DNA of 59,376 nt, taken from NCBI RefSeq assembly GCF_015206995.1, contig NZ_JADEXR010000023.1:1-59376 (forward strand), written 5' to 3'. Both the position numbers and the translations under genes were made by a program. Positions within the stretch are counted from its first letter, which is position 1, and each line of letters starts with the position of its first letter. The notes under the pieces were generated by a model that was given only the letters and a program-made list of their open reading frames with translations, was not told the DNA's origin and did no database searches. This document shows positions 42,871-51,883 of the stretch, in pieces. This stretch comes from an aff. Roholtiella sp. LEGE 12411 (GTDB taxonomy: Bacteria; Cyanobacteriota; Cyanobacteriia; Cyanobacteriales; Nostocaceae).

Positions 42871-45579
42871 ATGGTGAGAAATTGGTCAGTATTATTGCGA
42901 TCGCAACAATCTTGTTCAAGATGGTTGACGTTTTTTTTGCTGCTCATCGGAACAGCTATACTGTGCATTTTTAGTTCACCGACTTTAGCAACTCTTTCTC
43001 ATATCAGCCTAAATGTTCCACAAACTAAGATGCAAAACTCACCTGCTCTAAGTCAACGCTTAGTAGAACAGGGTAAAATTTTCTATGAAGCGGGTCTATT
43101 TACTGAAGCACTTAAGGTTTTGGAACAGGCTGCTGTTGGCTTCGACAACACAGGAGATCAACTTAACCAAGCTATAGCGTTAAGCAATCTTGCCTTGATT
43201 TATCAGCAGCTTGGCAAACAGACGCAAGCCGAACAAGCAATTAGCCAAAGTCTCAATCTGTTACAGAATTTAGATAGCTTGAAAGACCGTGCTGCAATTA
43301 TGGCACAAGCTCTAGATGTACAGGGAAAATTACAATTAGCGAAAGGACAGACTGAAGTCGCGTTGTCCACTTGGCAAAAAGCTGCTAAGATTTATCTGCA
43401 AATAGGTGATCAAGAGACACTAACTCGTAACCGCATTAACTCTGCTCAAGCGATGCAGACTTTAGGACTTTATCGCCAAGCACAAAAAACTTTAACTGAA
43501 GTTCAGAAAACCTTTACTACTCTTCCAGATTCATTACTCAAAGTTGCTGGACTACATAGTCTTGCTAATGTCCTACGAGTTATTGGTGATTTAAATGCAT
43601 CTCGAACAGTTTTAGAACAGAGTTTAACTTTAGCAAAAAAAATACAATCTCCAACAGCTATAGCTGATAGCTTCCTCAGTTTAGGTAATACAGCCTTTGC
43701 TAAAGGAAAAACTCAACAAAGTGTAGGGAATACAGACTTTGCTCGACAAGAATTTCAAGCTGCTTTAAACTTTTATCAGCAAGCTGTTATAAACGCATCA
43801 GCGACTACGCGCATTCAAGCACAGCTAAATCAACTTAGCCTACTTCTAGAAATTTTCCACAAAAAAGAAACCGCAGATACGTTAAAACAAGCTTTACTCT
43901 TGTGTGACCAAATTTTGTCTGAAATTAATAAACTGGTTCCTAGCCGGAACTCAGTATATACTCGTATTCAATTCGCCTCCATTTTAATTGACTTAACACA
44001 GAAAACGAATACACCTATTTTTTCCAATTTAAATATTGCTCAACTCTTATCTACTGCCATACAGCAGGCGCAAAGCCTCAAAGACCAGCAAGCCCAATCT
44101 TATGCTCTTGGAACATTGGGTCGGCTGTATGAAAAAAATAAGCAATTAGCTGATGCTCTAGAACTAACGGAAAAAGCCTTATTTATTGCTCAAACTATTG
44201 ATGCATCAGACATAACATATCAGTGGCAATGGCAGCAAGGACGTTTATTCAAGCAACAAGGAAATATTAAAGCTGCGATCGCGGCATATAATACAGCTTA
44301 CAAAACTCTAGAATCTCTGCGTGGCGATTTGGTTGGTACCAATCCAGACGTCCAGTTTTCTTTCCGGGAAAGTGTAGAACCTCTGTATCGAGAGTTAGTT
44401 GAGTTGCAGTTGCGAGCAGAGAATATACGAGGGGATCAACAAACTAGCCAATACAATCTTAAACAGGCACGTAAAGTTATTGAGTCGCTCCAGCTTGCGG
44501 AACTGAATAACTTCTTTCATTCACCTTGTTTAGAACCAATTGTAGAGATTGACAAAGTGGTGGAGCAGGATAAAAAAGCAGCAGTTATCTATCCAGTTAT
44601 TTTGCCAGACCGTTTCGAGGTTATCCTTACCTTACCTAATCAACAATTACATCACTATAGTACCAACATACCTCAAGAGAAAGTAGAGAGTACTGTTGCT
44701 TTACTACGGAAATCTTTAACAGATGTTAGCGCTACTTATGAAGTCAAAGAACAGTCGCAAAAAATATATGACTGGTTAATTCGACCAGCTGAAACTGAAT
44801 TATCTAATAGTGGCATTACTACTTTAGTTTTCGTACTAGATGGGGAATTAAGAAATATCCCAATGGGGGTTCTTTACAATCCTCAGCAAGATAAATATCT
44901 CATGGAAAAATATGCGATCGCTCTAACTCCTGGTTTACAATTATTTAATCCTAAACCTGTGCAAAAAATACAATTAAATGCTTTAATTGCTGGAGTGGGA
45001 GAGGCGCGTTCGATAGAAGGGCGAAAATTCTCACCCTTGAAAAATGTAGCACAGGAATTAAAACAAATTCAGGCAGAAATTCCCAAAAGTCAAGAACTCT
45101 TAAATCAGAAGTTTATCAATAGCAATCTGCTACATAAGTTGCAAACAGTTCCTTTCTCTGTGGTTCACTTAGCAACTCACGGTGAGTTTAGTTCCGATCC
45201 AGAAAAAACTTTTCTTCTCACCTGGGATAAATTACTTAAACTTAAGCAATTTGATACGTTACTGCGAGTTAGTGATAACAAAATGTCTAGCAACATTGAG
45301 TTATTGGTCTTGAGTGCTTGCAAAACTGCTCTTGGTGATAAGCGAGCTGCTTTGGGATTAGCTGGCATAGCTGTACGAGCAGGCGCACGCAGTACAATAG
45401 CAAGTTTGTGGTCGGTGGATGACCAATCTACTGCTCAACTTATGAGTGAGTTTTATCACGAGTTAAAAACTGGAATCAATAAAGCCCAAGCACTCCAGCT
45501 TGCCCAACTTGCTGTATTTGCTAAGGAAAAAAGTCCTTATTTTTGGGCACCTTATGTGCTGTTAGGAAATTGGCTTTAA
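42871..45579 (+). CDS. TPR-CHAT domain protein, exported or membrane anchored
   Basis: 902 residues from the ATG at 42871. A hydrophobic leader (about 16-40) ends with PTLA and is followed by about 10 tetratricopeptide-type helices (about 65-530). A C-terminal CHAT domain (about 590-900) carries H770 (VVHLATHGEF) and C817 (LSACKTALG). The longer frame from 42796 would overlap the DUF928 gene and the hairpin and would place 25 polar residues before the signal, so it is rejected. CHAT domains are caspase-like proteases and TPRs bind partners. With DUF928 just upstream (16 bp) the two are probably co-expressed. Confidence 0.85.
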   Translation: MVRNWSVLLRSQQSCSRWLTFFLLLIGTAILCIFSSPTLATLSHISLNVPQTKMQNSPALSQRLVEQGKIFYEAGLFTEALKVLEQAAVGFDNTGDQLNQAIALSNLALIYQQLGKQTQAEQAISQSLNLLQNLDSLKDRAAIMAQALDVQGKLQLAKGQTEVALSTWQKAAKIYLQIGDQETLTRNRINSAQAMQTLGLYRQAQKTLTEVQKTFTTLPDSLLKVAGLHSLANVLRVIGDLNASRTVLEQSLTLAKKIQSPTAIADSFLSLGNTAFAKGKTQQSVGNTDFARQEFQAALNFYQQAVINASATTRIQAQLNQLSLLLEIFHKKETADTLKQALLLCDQILSEINKLVPSRNSVYTRIQFASILIDLTQKTNTPIFSNLNIAQLLSTAIQQAQSLKDQQAQSYALGTLGRLYEKNKQLADALELTEKALFIAQTIDASDITYQWQWQQGRLFKQQGNIKAAIAAYNTAYKTLESLRGDLVGTNPDVQFSFRESVEPLYRELVELQLRAENIRGDQQTSQYNLKQARKVIESLQLAELNNFFHSPCLEPIVEIDKVVEQDKKAAVIYPVILPDRFEVILTLPNQQLHHYSTNIPQEKVESTVALLRKSLTDVSATYEVKEQSQKIYDWLIRPAETELSNSGITTLVFVLDGELRNIPMGVLYNPQQDKYLMEKYAIALTPGLQLFNPKPVQKIQLNALIAGVGEARSIEGRKFSPLKNVAQELKQIQAEIPKSQELLNQKFINSNLLHKLQTVPFSVVHLATHGEFSSDPEKTFLLTWDKLLKLKQFDTLLRVSDNKMSSNIELLVLSACKTALGDKRAALGLAGIAVRAGARSTIASLWSVDDQSTAQLMSEFYHELKTGINKAQALQLAQLAVFAKEKSPYFWAPYVLLGNWL

Positions 45580-45599
45580 ATCCCGAATTCCCCATGCCC

Positions 45600-45633
45600 A
45601 AAAACTCCATCCCGCAAGTGGCGTGGAGTTTTT
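45600..45633. terminator. Bidirectional terminator between CHAT and haemagglutinin-like genes
   Basis: AAAAACTCCA (45600-45609) and TGGAGTTTTT (45624-45633) are perfect arms. On either strand the stem ends in a T-run. It sits exactly between the two convergent stop codons. Confidence 0.8.
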
Positions 45634-47588
45634 CATTGTTGATGAGAAACATGACAGGCAACAGGATTGTGCCATGAAGTACGAATATTAGCAGTGGGTA
45701 CATTAGCTGTAAGTACCACTTCTCCCTTTTGGTTTGTTACCCAGCCACTCGCTTCCACAATGCGTTCTGGCATAGTGGTAGTTGGTTTGATGGTAACAGA
45801 TGAACTGTTGCGATCGCTGCTAGGCTTGAGGGATACCCAACCTACTTCCACTGCATCAGGAGTGAGAATATCTTTAGTTGGGTTAGAAGGTAAACCCCCG
45901 CGTCCAGTAATGATAAAACTACTTTGAGCATAACCTGGACTATCGCAGACTTGTGCTACTTTAGTCTCTACTTGTATTGTTGGCAATTCAACTAAACCAG
46001 TATTGGGGTTAATTGTAGGTGTGTTGAGTTCTATTGTGCCATTTAAAGTTGGGTTTGTTTGCGAAATAGCAGTGATGTCATTTGTGCTTAACTTACGTGG
46101 GTTTAAATCTAGGCGACGTAATCTCTTAAGTTCTTGCCGACTTAGGGGGGCAATGCCAAAAATTCCAGCGGTACTAATGGTAATTTTCCCACCACTGCCG
46201 CTAAATGCATTAGCAGTAATATCATTATTTTCACCAGCAGCGGCGACGATGAAGCCCGACGGAGCATTGATGATAATGTTTCCACCATTTCCAGGTTTTT
46301 GATTTGTGCCCGCGCTAGTAGTAATTTCACTCTCATGCCGCATTAGTAATAAGTCTGCAATGTTAAAATTGATGTTACCGCCATTACCAGAAAGAGCATT
46401 TGCTTGAATAGTACCCTGATCGAGATGCACGGAGTTAGCAGTAATACTAATAGTGCCAGCCACACCCCCCTTTCCAGCACCAAAAGTTTCTGCACTAATT
46501 CGTGCCCCATCCCGAAGAATTAACTGTCCAGTTTTAATCATGAAGTTGCCTCCAGCACCGCTAACTTTTGGGTAGACTTCAGCGCCCAAATTAGCGGTAA
46601 TTTCCCTAAATGAGGTTCCGATTCCACTCAGTTCCACCAACTCAGATCCATTCACTAGCAACGTACCCCCCACTTCTGTTCCCAAGGTACTAGCCTCAAT
46701 CTGAGAACCACTAGTCAAACTAATCCGCCTACCTTGGATTTGGATATCACCGCTACCATTTCCACTTGCATCCACCACCGCCTGTTGAGATAGTTTAATG
46801 TCCCGGAAGTTCTGGATTCTGGAATCATAACTTAAGGAAAAACCCTTATTTGTAGGGGTGAGTCTAACTAGACCCTCACCTGCAACGCTACCGAGCTCGA
46901 TCCGTCCCCCAGCAGTCTTAAGCGTTGCCCCTTCTAAACTGATATCGCCACCCACTAAAGCTAAAGTTTGATTCGGTTGTACTCGGAGAGCATTTTCTGT
47001 ATCGATCAGTTTGTTTGTTCTCCTAATCCCCTGACCATCTCCTTGTACCATAATCGAACCAGGATTTACACCATACTGCAAACCTATTGGTACATTAATA
47101 CTTAATAATAGAGGTGCAGACTGAGGATTTATAGCACTAAACTCCAAGTTATCTGGAAACTTCAAGCTACTGCCAGTACTTGCTAAAAACGAGCCACCGA
47201 TATCTAAACGCGCATTCCGTCCAAAGATAATCCCATTTGGATTAATCAGAAATAAGTTGGCTGTACCATTGGCTCGGATTAATCCATCAATGTTAGATAC
47301 TGAAGTACCTGTTACTCTGCTAATAATATTTTGAATGTCCCCAATATTATTAAAGGAAGCAGTAGAACTAGTCGGGACAGAGAACTCCTTAAAACTGTGA
47401 AACAGGTTGCTACCAGCTTGTGTTCCTCCTGTAATGTTGAAGGTGTTACTATCCTGTGTAACGTTGGAGTTAATAGGTAGAGTGCCATCTGAGCTAATTT
47501 GAGCGATCGCACAATTTCCAGACAAAACGCTGACGCCCATTGCGATACTCAACAAAGCACTCCAACGAGTAAAACCCCAAGCGGACAT
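45633..47588 (-). CDS. Filamentous-haemagglutinin-type (TpsA-like) exoprotein
   Basis: The 651-residue protein has a signal peptide (about 1-29) and the TPS secretion domain of filamentous haemagglutinin-like exoproteins: NITGGTQAGSNLFHSFKEFSVP, NIISRVTGTSVSNIDGLIRANGTANLFLINPNGIIFG and GGSFLAST. The remainder is beta-helix-like, rich in Gly, Asn and Thr. Such proteins leave the cell through a TpsB/FhaC pore, which is not in this window. At 651 residues it is short for the family. Two conserved Cys near the C-terminus (VAQVCDSPGYAQ, NPVACH) are typical of cyanobacterial members. Convergent with the TPR-CHAT gene. Confidence 0.88.
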   Translation of the reverse strand: MSAWGFTRWSALLSIAMGVSVLSGNCAIAQISSDGTLPINSNVTQDSNTFNITGGTQAGSNLFHSFKEFSVPTSSTASFNNIGDIQNIISRVTGTSVSNIDGLIRANGTANLFLINPNGIIFGRNARLDIGGSFLASTGSSLKFPDNLEFSAINPQSAPLLLSINVPIGLQYGVNPGSIMVQGDGQGIRRTNKLIDTENALRVQPNQTLALVGGDISLEGATLKTAGGRIELGSVAGEGLVRLTPTNKGFSLSYDSRIQNFRDIKLSQQAVVDASGNGSGDIQIQGRRISLTSGSQIEASTLGTEVGGTLLVNGSELVELSGIGTSFREITANLGAEVYPKVSGAGGNFMIKTGQLILRDGARISAETFGAGKGGVAGTISITANSVHLDQGTIQANALSGNGGNINFNIADLLLMRHESEITTSAGTNQKPGNGGNIIINAPSGFIVAAAGENNDITANAFSGSGGKITISTAGIFGIAPLSRQELKRLRRLDLNPRKLSTNDITAISQTNPTLNGTIELNTPTINPNTGLVELPTIQVETKVAQVCDSPGYAQSSFIITGRGGLPSNPTKDILTPDAVEVGWVSLKPSSDRNSSSVTIKPTTTMPERIVEASGWVTNQKGEVVLTANVPTANIRTSWHNPVACHVSHQQ

Positions 47589-47997
47589 TGCACGCCTCCA
47601 TCATTAGAAGTACCAAAGTTTAGTTAAACACGAATCAAGTTACTAGCCATCTATTACTTAACAACAAGATTGTGAAGTTTTGTAAAAAGTATAGATTATG
47701 ACGAAAAAATTTTTTTTTGGACAGATATCACAATAGAGGCAATAAAGCTAACAGCTAGAGTTTGTCAAAAATTCGCCAAAGCGTTAGCTCAGTGCTATTA
47801 ATAACAGCGCTCAGATAAGTGCCTTTGTTCCAACATCAGCTTATGGCTTAGCTTGGTTAACACTATTATCAACAATCTAGACAATCTGAAATACTCGCGC
47901 GTTCAGTGCCAAAAGTTCGTCTCAGAGGCTTCCCAGATTGTCTAGATCTACTATTGACCTTTCACATTATTATCTTTGAGTTAAAAGGAAAAATCAG
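47589..47997. other. Divergent promoter region with a 14-bp inverted repeat
   Basis: Upstream of both the haemagglutinin-like and RTX genes. It contains the inverted repeat described at 47875-47947 and an AT-rich left half. The RTX gene has AAGGA nine bases before its ATG. No gene is seen. Confidence 0.5.
47875..47947. promoter_or_regulatory. 14-bp inverted repeat upstream of the RTX gene
   Basis: ATCTAGACAATCTG (47875-47888) and CAGATTGTCTAGAT (47934-47947) are perfect inverted arms separated by 45 bp. The right arm ends 50 bp before the RTX start. It could be a pair of operator sites, a leader stem, or the ends of a small element. Confidence 0.45.
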
Positions 47998-49662
47998 ATG
48001 GCTATAACCTCGATACCAGTCACAACAAATGTACTCCCAGATCTGAATGCTAACGTCAAAGCAAATGACATCCCAAAGAGCTTAGTTACAAATGTGAAAA
48101 ATGATCTGCTGGAATCTGACATCGTTCCAACTAAAACAGCTCGAAAATTGGAAACCGCTATCTTGGAGTCAGGGCCCCGGAAGGGAGCTGGTCGAATTGT
48201 TGGTACACCTGAGGACGATTTCCTGGCAGGCACTGTTGATAGTGATCAAATTTTTGGCAATGCTGGCAACGATATTATCATATCTCTGGGCGGTGACGAC
48301 CAAATCTTTGGTGACAATGGAGCTGACTTAATAGTTAGTGGAGATGGAAGCGACAACATTGAGGCCGGGAGCGGTGACGACCAAGTATTTGGTGATGCTG
48401 GGAATGACGTTATTAATGGCGGCGATGGCGTTGACGTCATCAATGGGGGTGACGGCAATGACCGCATCATTGGTGGCAATGGGGGTGACCGAATCTTCGG
48501 TGATGCTGGCAATGACAATATCAATGGTAATGCTGGAAATGACAACATCAATGGTGGAGATGGCGCAGACATAATTTATGGTGATGCTGGCAATGATCGA
48601 GTTTTTGGGGGTTCTGGAGACGACGATGTATTTGGTAACGCCGGTAACGACTCGCTCAACGGTGATGCAGGAGATGATCTTGTTGAGGGCGGGGCTGGTA
48701 ACGATACAATTTTTGGTGGAACTGGATTTGGAGATGACACCCTTAGTGGTGGAGATGGCATAGATTTATTAATTGGTGGAGCCGGTAACGACTACCTCTC
48801 TGGTGGTAAGGGAAATGATCGGCTCATTGGCACTGAACCCTTCGCCTCAGGATTTGGATTCGATAGTGGCGAAAGTGATACCTTAACCGGTGGCGCAGGC
48901 AGTGATACCTTTGTCCTCGGAGCCGGAACTCAGATTTTTTATCGTAATGGTGGTCAGAGCGACTTTGCACTTATCACTGACTTTAATATTAATCAGGATC
49001 TGATTGAACTACCACTAGCAACTAAGCCTAGTAACAATTTCACTGAGATCGGTGATGCTGGACAGTTTACCTTTGATGCTAAAGTGATTCCAAACGGTTC
49101 ACAGCAGCTTAATTCTATCAGTGGAAAACTCTCTGATGCGAATGATGTTGACCTGTATCAAATCACTATAGCTGATGGAGCAACGTTTTCTGCTACAACA
49201 GTAAATACTGGTACTACAATTGATACGCAGTTGTTCCTATTTGACTCCAATGGTCTTGGGGTGTTTGGAAATGATCAAGCTGGCTTCACTTCTCAATCCA
49301 CATTGCCAACAGGATTAGGATTACAAGCTGGAACCTACTTTCTGGCTATCTCTAGTTTCAATAATGATCCCGTTAGTAATGGAGGTCTGATTTTTCCTGA
49401 CTCTCCATTCGATCAAGTTGTTGGCCCAACTGAGGTTGGCGGTAATTTACCTCTTAACGGTTTCACATTCGGAGGTGGTGATTTCTCAAATGGGGACTAC
49501 AAAATTAACCTAACTGGGGTTCAGTCTACTCCTCTGTTGAGCTTGGGTGCTTCTCCTACTGGTCTTCCTCCAGGAACAGCAATATCTTTTCAAGATGACG
49601 TCATTGCGATTGTTCAAGGAGTTTCAATTTCAGATTTTAGTAGTGGCTTTGCTTTTGTTTAA
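47998..49662 (+). CDS. RTX calcium-binding repeat protein with PPC-like domain
   Basis: 554 residues without a classical signal peptide. About 20 glycine/aspartate nonapeptide repeats of the GGxGxDxU type span about residues 70-275 (for example GGDGNDRIIGGNGGDRIFGDA). They form a Ca2+-binding beta-roll. A peptidase-C-terminal-like domain follows (about 360-500, SISGKLSDANDVDLYQITIADGATFSA, FLFDSNGLGVFGND). It is probably exported through a type I secretion system, whose genes are not here. No lipase or protease active site is seen, so a surface or adhesive role is more likely than a toxin. Confidence 0.88.
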   Translation: MAITSIPVTTNVLPDLNANVKANDIPKSLVTNVKNDLLESDIVPTKTARKLETAILESGPRKGAGRIVGTPEDDFLAGTVDSDQIFGNAGNDIIISLGGDDQIFGDNGADLIVSGDGSDNIEAGSGDDQVFGDAGNDVINGGDGVDVINGGDGNDRIIGGNGGDRIFGDAGNDNINGNAGNDNINGGDGADIIYGDAGNDRVFGGSGDDDVFGNAGNDSLNGDAGDDLVEGGAGNDTIFGGTGFGDDTLSGGDGIDLLIGGAGNDYLSGGKGNDRLIGTEPFASGFGFDSGESDTLTGGAGSDTFVLGAGTQIFYRNGGQSDFALITDFNINQDLIELPLATKPSNNFTEIGDAGQFTFDAKVIPNGSQQLNSISGKLSDANDVDLYQITIADGATFSATTVNTGTTIDTQLFLFDSNGLGVFGNDQAGFTSQSTLPTGLGLQAGTYFLAISSFNNDPVSNGGLIFPDSPFDQVVGPTEVGGNLPLNGFTFGGGDFSNGDYKINLTGVQSTPLLSLGASPTGLPPGTAISFQDDVIAIVQGVSISDFSSGFAFV

Positions 49663-49758
49663 TTATCTCAAAAGACTGACAGTCCATCTTTAAAAAGGAT
49701 ACTGCCAAAAACTGATACTGCTATTGTCTATATATCGTGAGTGTTTCAATATGCAGTT

Positions 49759-49809
49759 AAAGGCGTTTTTGATTGACTTGAGAAAAGCTGGTTAGTCAAA
49801 AATGCCTTT
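49759..49809 (+). terminator. Probable RTX gene terminator
   Basis: AAAGGCGTTTTTGA and TCAAAAATGCCTTT pair over 14 positions with one G-T wobble and end in a TTTT run on the plus strand. It lies about 100 bp past the RTX stop. Confidence 0.6.
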
Positions 49810-49818
49810 TACCTAAAT

Positions 49819-49943
49819 AGGACTTACGCAACTGGCATACAAGGCTTCTGGTATAAGAGTCAAGAGTCAAGGTTTTTTGGACTTTTGACCTTTGACTCTG
49901 GACAACCTCTGGCGTTAAAAATATGACACTTGCGTAAGTCCTG
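49819..49943 (+). mobile_element. MITE-like element, AGGACTTACGC family, copy C
   Basis: An intact 125-bp copy. It starts AGGACTTACGCAACTGG and ends CACTTGCGTAAGTCCTG, with perfect 6-bp flanking duplications CTAAAT (49813-49818 and 49944-49949). The inside is nearly identical to the inverted copy B at 23135. Confidence 0.9.
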
Positions 49944-50021
49944 CTAAATAGTAAACAAGCTAGCTGCTTTCAATTGTCTATTTGAGATTGCTTTCATTGG
50001 TTTAAATGTAGAAGGAAAAGC

Positions 50022-51104
50022 ATGTTAAAAAACTTCTGGTACGCTTGTGAATTAAGCTCAGCTATTACAAGTAAGCCCAAGCGTGTAACTATGCTAAACC
50101 AAGAATTTGTCTTGTACCGCAACTCTCAAAAAGAGGTAGTTGCTCTCAATGATGTATGTCCTCATCGCGGTGCAGCTCTATCTAATGGCTGGGTGGAGGA
50201 CGACTGTATCCGCTGCCCTTATCATGGTTGGAAATATCAAGCGGACGGTACTTGTATTAAAATTCCTGCCAATCAGCCTGGTGTGCCTATCCCTAAGAGA
50301 GCACGCATAGATACTTACCCAGTTCAAGAAAAATACGGTTTTGTCTGGCTGTTTTGGGGAGATATCCCTGAGAAAGAACGTCCCCCCCTTCCATCACTTC
50401 CCGAATTTGGTGCTCCTGGTTGGCGTGCTGTTTATGGTCAATTGCATTGGAATACTCACTACACTCGCGTATTAGAAAACGCCATTGATATCTCTCATGT
50501 CCCCTTTATTCATGTTAATTCTATCGGCAGTGGCATTGCAGATCAGCCAAGGATTGAAGAGTACGATGTCAGTATAGGAGAGTGGAGTGGGAGTGCTACT
50601 GTCACAGCAAGTCAGTCCAACAAAACTAAAGGCTTCTGGAAAACTATTCTTAGCAAACAAGGCTCACGTCCCCTGAGCGTAACCCTCTCTTTTTACATGC
50701 CTAACATTAGTCGGCTGGAATTTGGCTTTTCTATCGGTCATTTTAGAATAATTCTCTTTATTATTCACGTACCGATTGACGATCGCACAACCATGAGCAA
50801 GTGGATCGTTCTCCGCAACTTTATCACTGTACCCTTGGCTGATGGGGATGCGCGTAAACGGGCTTTAAAGACCATGCTGGAAGATAAGCCAATAATTGAG
50901 TCCCAAAACCCCAAAATCATACCCAATGATTTGACTAGCGAACTTCACGCACCCTCTGATAACTTATCGATTGCTTATCGGAAACTACGCAAAAAATGCC
51001 TGGACATGGGGTGGGGAATGGAATCTCATCTGAGCCAATCAGACTACACAAATAGTCATGTAGCGGAACCTTCCCAGGATTTAGCGATCGCAAAAGTTTT
51101 TTAG
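50022..51104 (+). CDS. Rieske non-heme iron oxygenase (copy 1)
   Basis: The 360-residue oxygenase has an N-terminal Rieske domain (C46-P-H48 and C65-P-Y-H68) and a catalytic domain with the mononuclear-iron motif ENAIDISHVPFIH (N153, D156, H159, H164). It belongs to the VanA/PaO-like ring-hydroxylating or demethylating oxygenases and needs a reductase from elsewhere. Its first 120 residues are almost the same as in the second copy at 51884, while the catalytic halves differ. This suggests duplication with new substrate use. AAGGA lies close upstream of the ATG. Substrate unknown. Confidence 0.9.
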   Translation: MLKNFWYACELSSAITSKPKRVTMLNQEFVLYRNSQKEVVALNDVCPHRGAALSNGWVEDDCIRCPYHGWKYQADGTCIKIPANQPGVPIPKRARIDTYPVQEKYGFVWLFWGDIPEKERPPLPSLPEFGAPGWRAVYGQLHWNTHYTRVLENAIDISHVPFIHVNSIGSGIADQPRIEEYDVSIGEWSGSATVTASQSNKTKGFWKTILSKQGSRPLSVTLSFYMPNISRLEFGFSIGHFRIILFIIHVPIDDRTTMSKWIVLRNFITVPLADGDARKRALKTMLEDKPIIESQNPKIIPNDLTSELHAPSDNLSIAYRKLRKKCLDMGWGMESHLSQSDYTNSHVAEPSQDLAIAKVF

Positions 51105-51172
51105 TCTAAAAAAGCCAGCATCAGTTATTGTTTGGCAAAACAAACTTTGAGCTATAAACCACTCTTCAAGAA

Positions 51173-51850
51173 TTGAGTCTAAGAAAATTAGCACTTTGTG
51201 AAAGAATTATGGCGGCTTTCTTATATCCAATTTATACAGTAGCTACTTTAGGGTTAGCGTTGTGGGGAGTTAGCTTATTTCAACAATCACACCAAATAAG
51301 CACAATTCTGCTGATTATCGTGCTAGTTGGAATGACCTATGACAACCTGATTGTTTCCGCAGGTCGCCTGATTGATGAAGGGGCTTTGCTGAAATTTCTT
51401 AACCGCTTGCGCTTTTTATTCCATAATTTATTTGTACCACTGTTAATAGTAGTCGCTGTCAAACTAGCTTGTAATGCAGGCGTGGTCTGGGCAAGCAACC
51501 CGATTGTGTGCAAAGGCTGTTGGGCGATCGCTACCGGGATGGTTGCATTTGGGTTAGTGAGTGACTTTAGACAACTGGAACTGACACCAACAACTTTTGC
51601 TGGCACCTTACGCTACAAACCTAAAAGTTGTGGAGCACCGATTCTGACCATTTTGACGGCCTTATTAGTAGCTGTAGCAGGATTTTATATCTGGCAGGAA
51701 ACACAATGGCTGTGGATGTTCGTCGGAACCCTGATCATGCTCTTTGGTAATGCTTTGCCTGGACGCATTTTTGGCCCTCTCGTCGGTTCGGCAGTTGATT
51801 GCATATTTATCGTGGGGCTATTGGCAACAGAGCTAATAATAATGCATTGA
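51173..51850 (+). CDS. Polytopic membrane protein of unknown function
   Basis: 225 residues with six or seven hydrophobic segments (about 12-32, 40-56, 82-104, 115-130, 155-172, 178-192, 198-220). I do not recognise the family. YDNLIVSAGRLIDEGALLKFLNRLRFLFHNLFVP (about 56-90) is the most hydrophilic, motif-like part. The start is a TTG; an ATG at 51209, preceded by GAAAG, would shorten it by 12 residues and may be the real one. It sits between the two Rieske oxygenase genes (68 and 33 bp gaps), so it is probably part of the same unit, perhaps handling a hydrophobic substrate or product. Confidence 0.65.
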   Translation: MSLRKLALCERIMAAFLYPIYTVATLGLALWGVSLFQQSHQISTILLIIVLVGMTYDNLIVSAGRLIDEGALLKFLNRLRFLFHNLFVPLLIVVAVKLACNAGVVWASNPIVCKGCWAIATGMVAFGLVSDFRQLELTPTTFAGTLRYKPKSCGAPILTILTALLVAVAGFYIWQETQWLWMFVGTLIMLFGNALPGRIFGPLVGSAVDCIFIVGLLATELIIMH

Positions 51851-51883
51851 TCTCACATCCATTGATTACATCAGGAGGAAAAA

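Larger units (their letters stand above)
49663..50021. other. RTX downstream region with terminator and MITE copy C
   Basis: Contains a probable terminator at 49759-49809, the copy C element at 49819-49943, and about 75 bp before the first Rieske oxygenase gene, which has AAGGA upstream of its ATG. Confidence 0.6.

Noticed and set aside
48246-48761. ORFs antisense to the RTX repeats
   Set aside because: The Ser/Pro/Leu-rich translations are shadows of the GGxGxD repeats.
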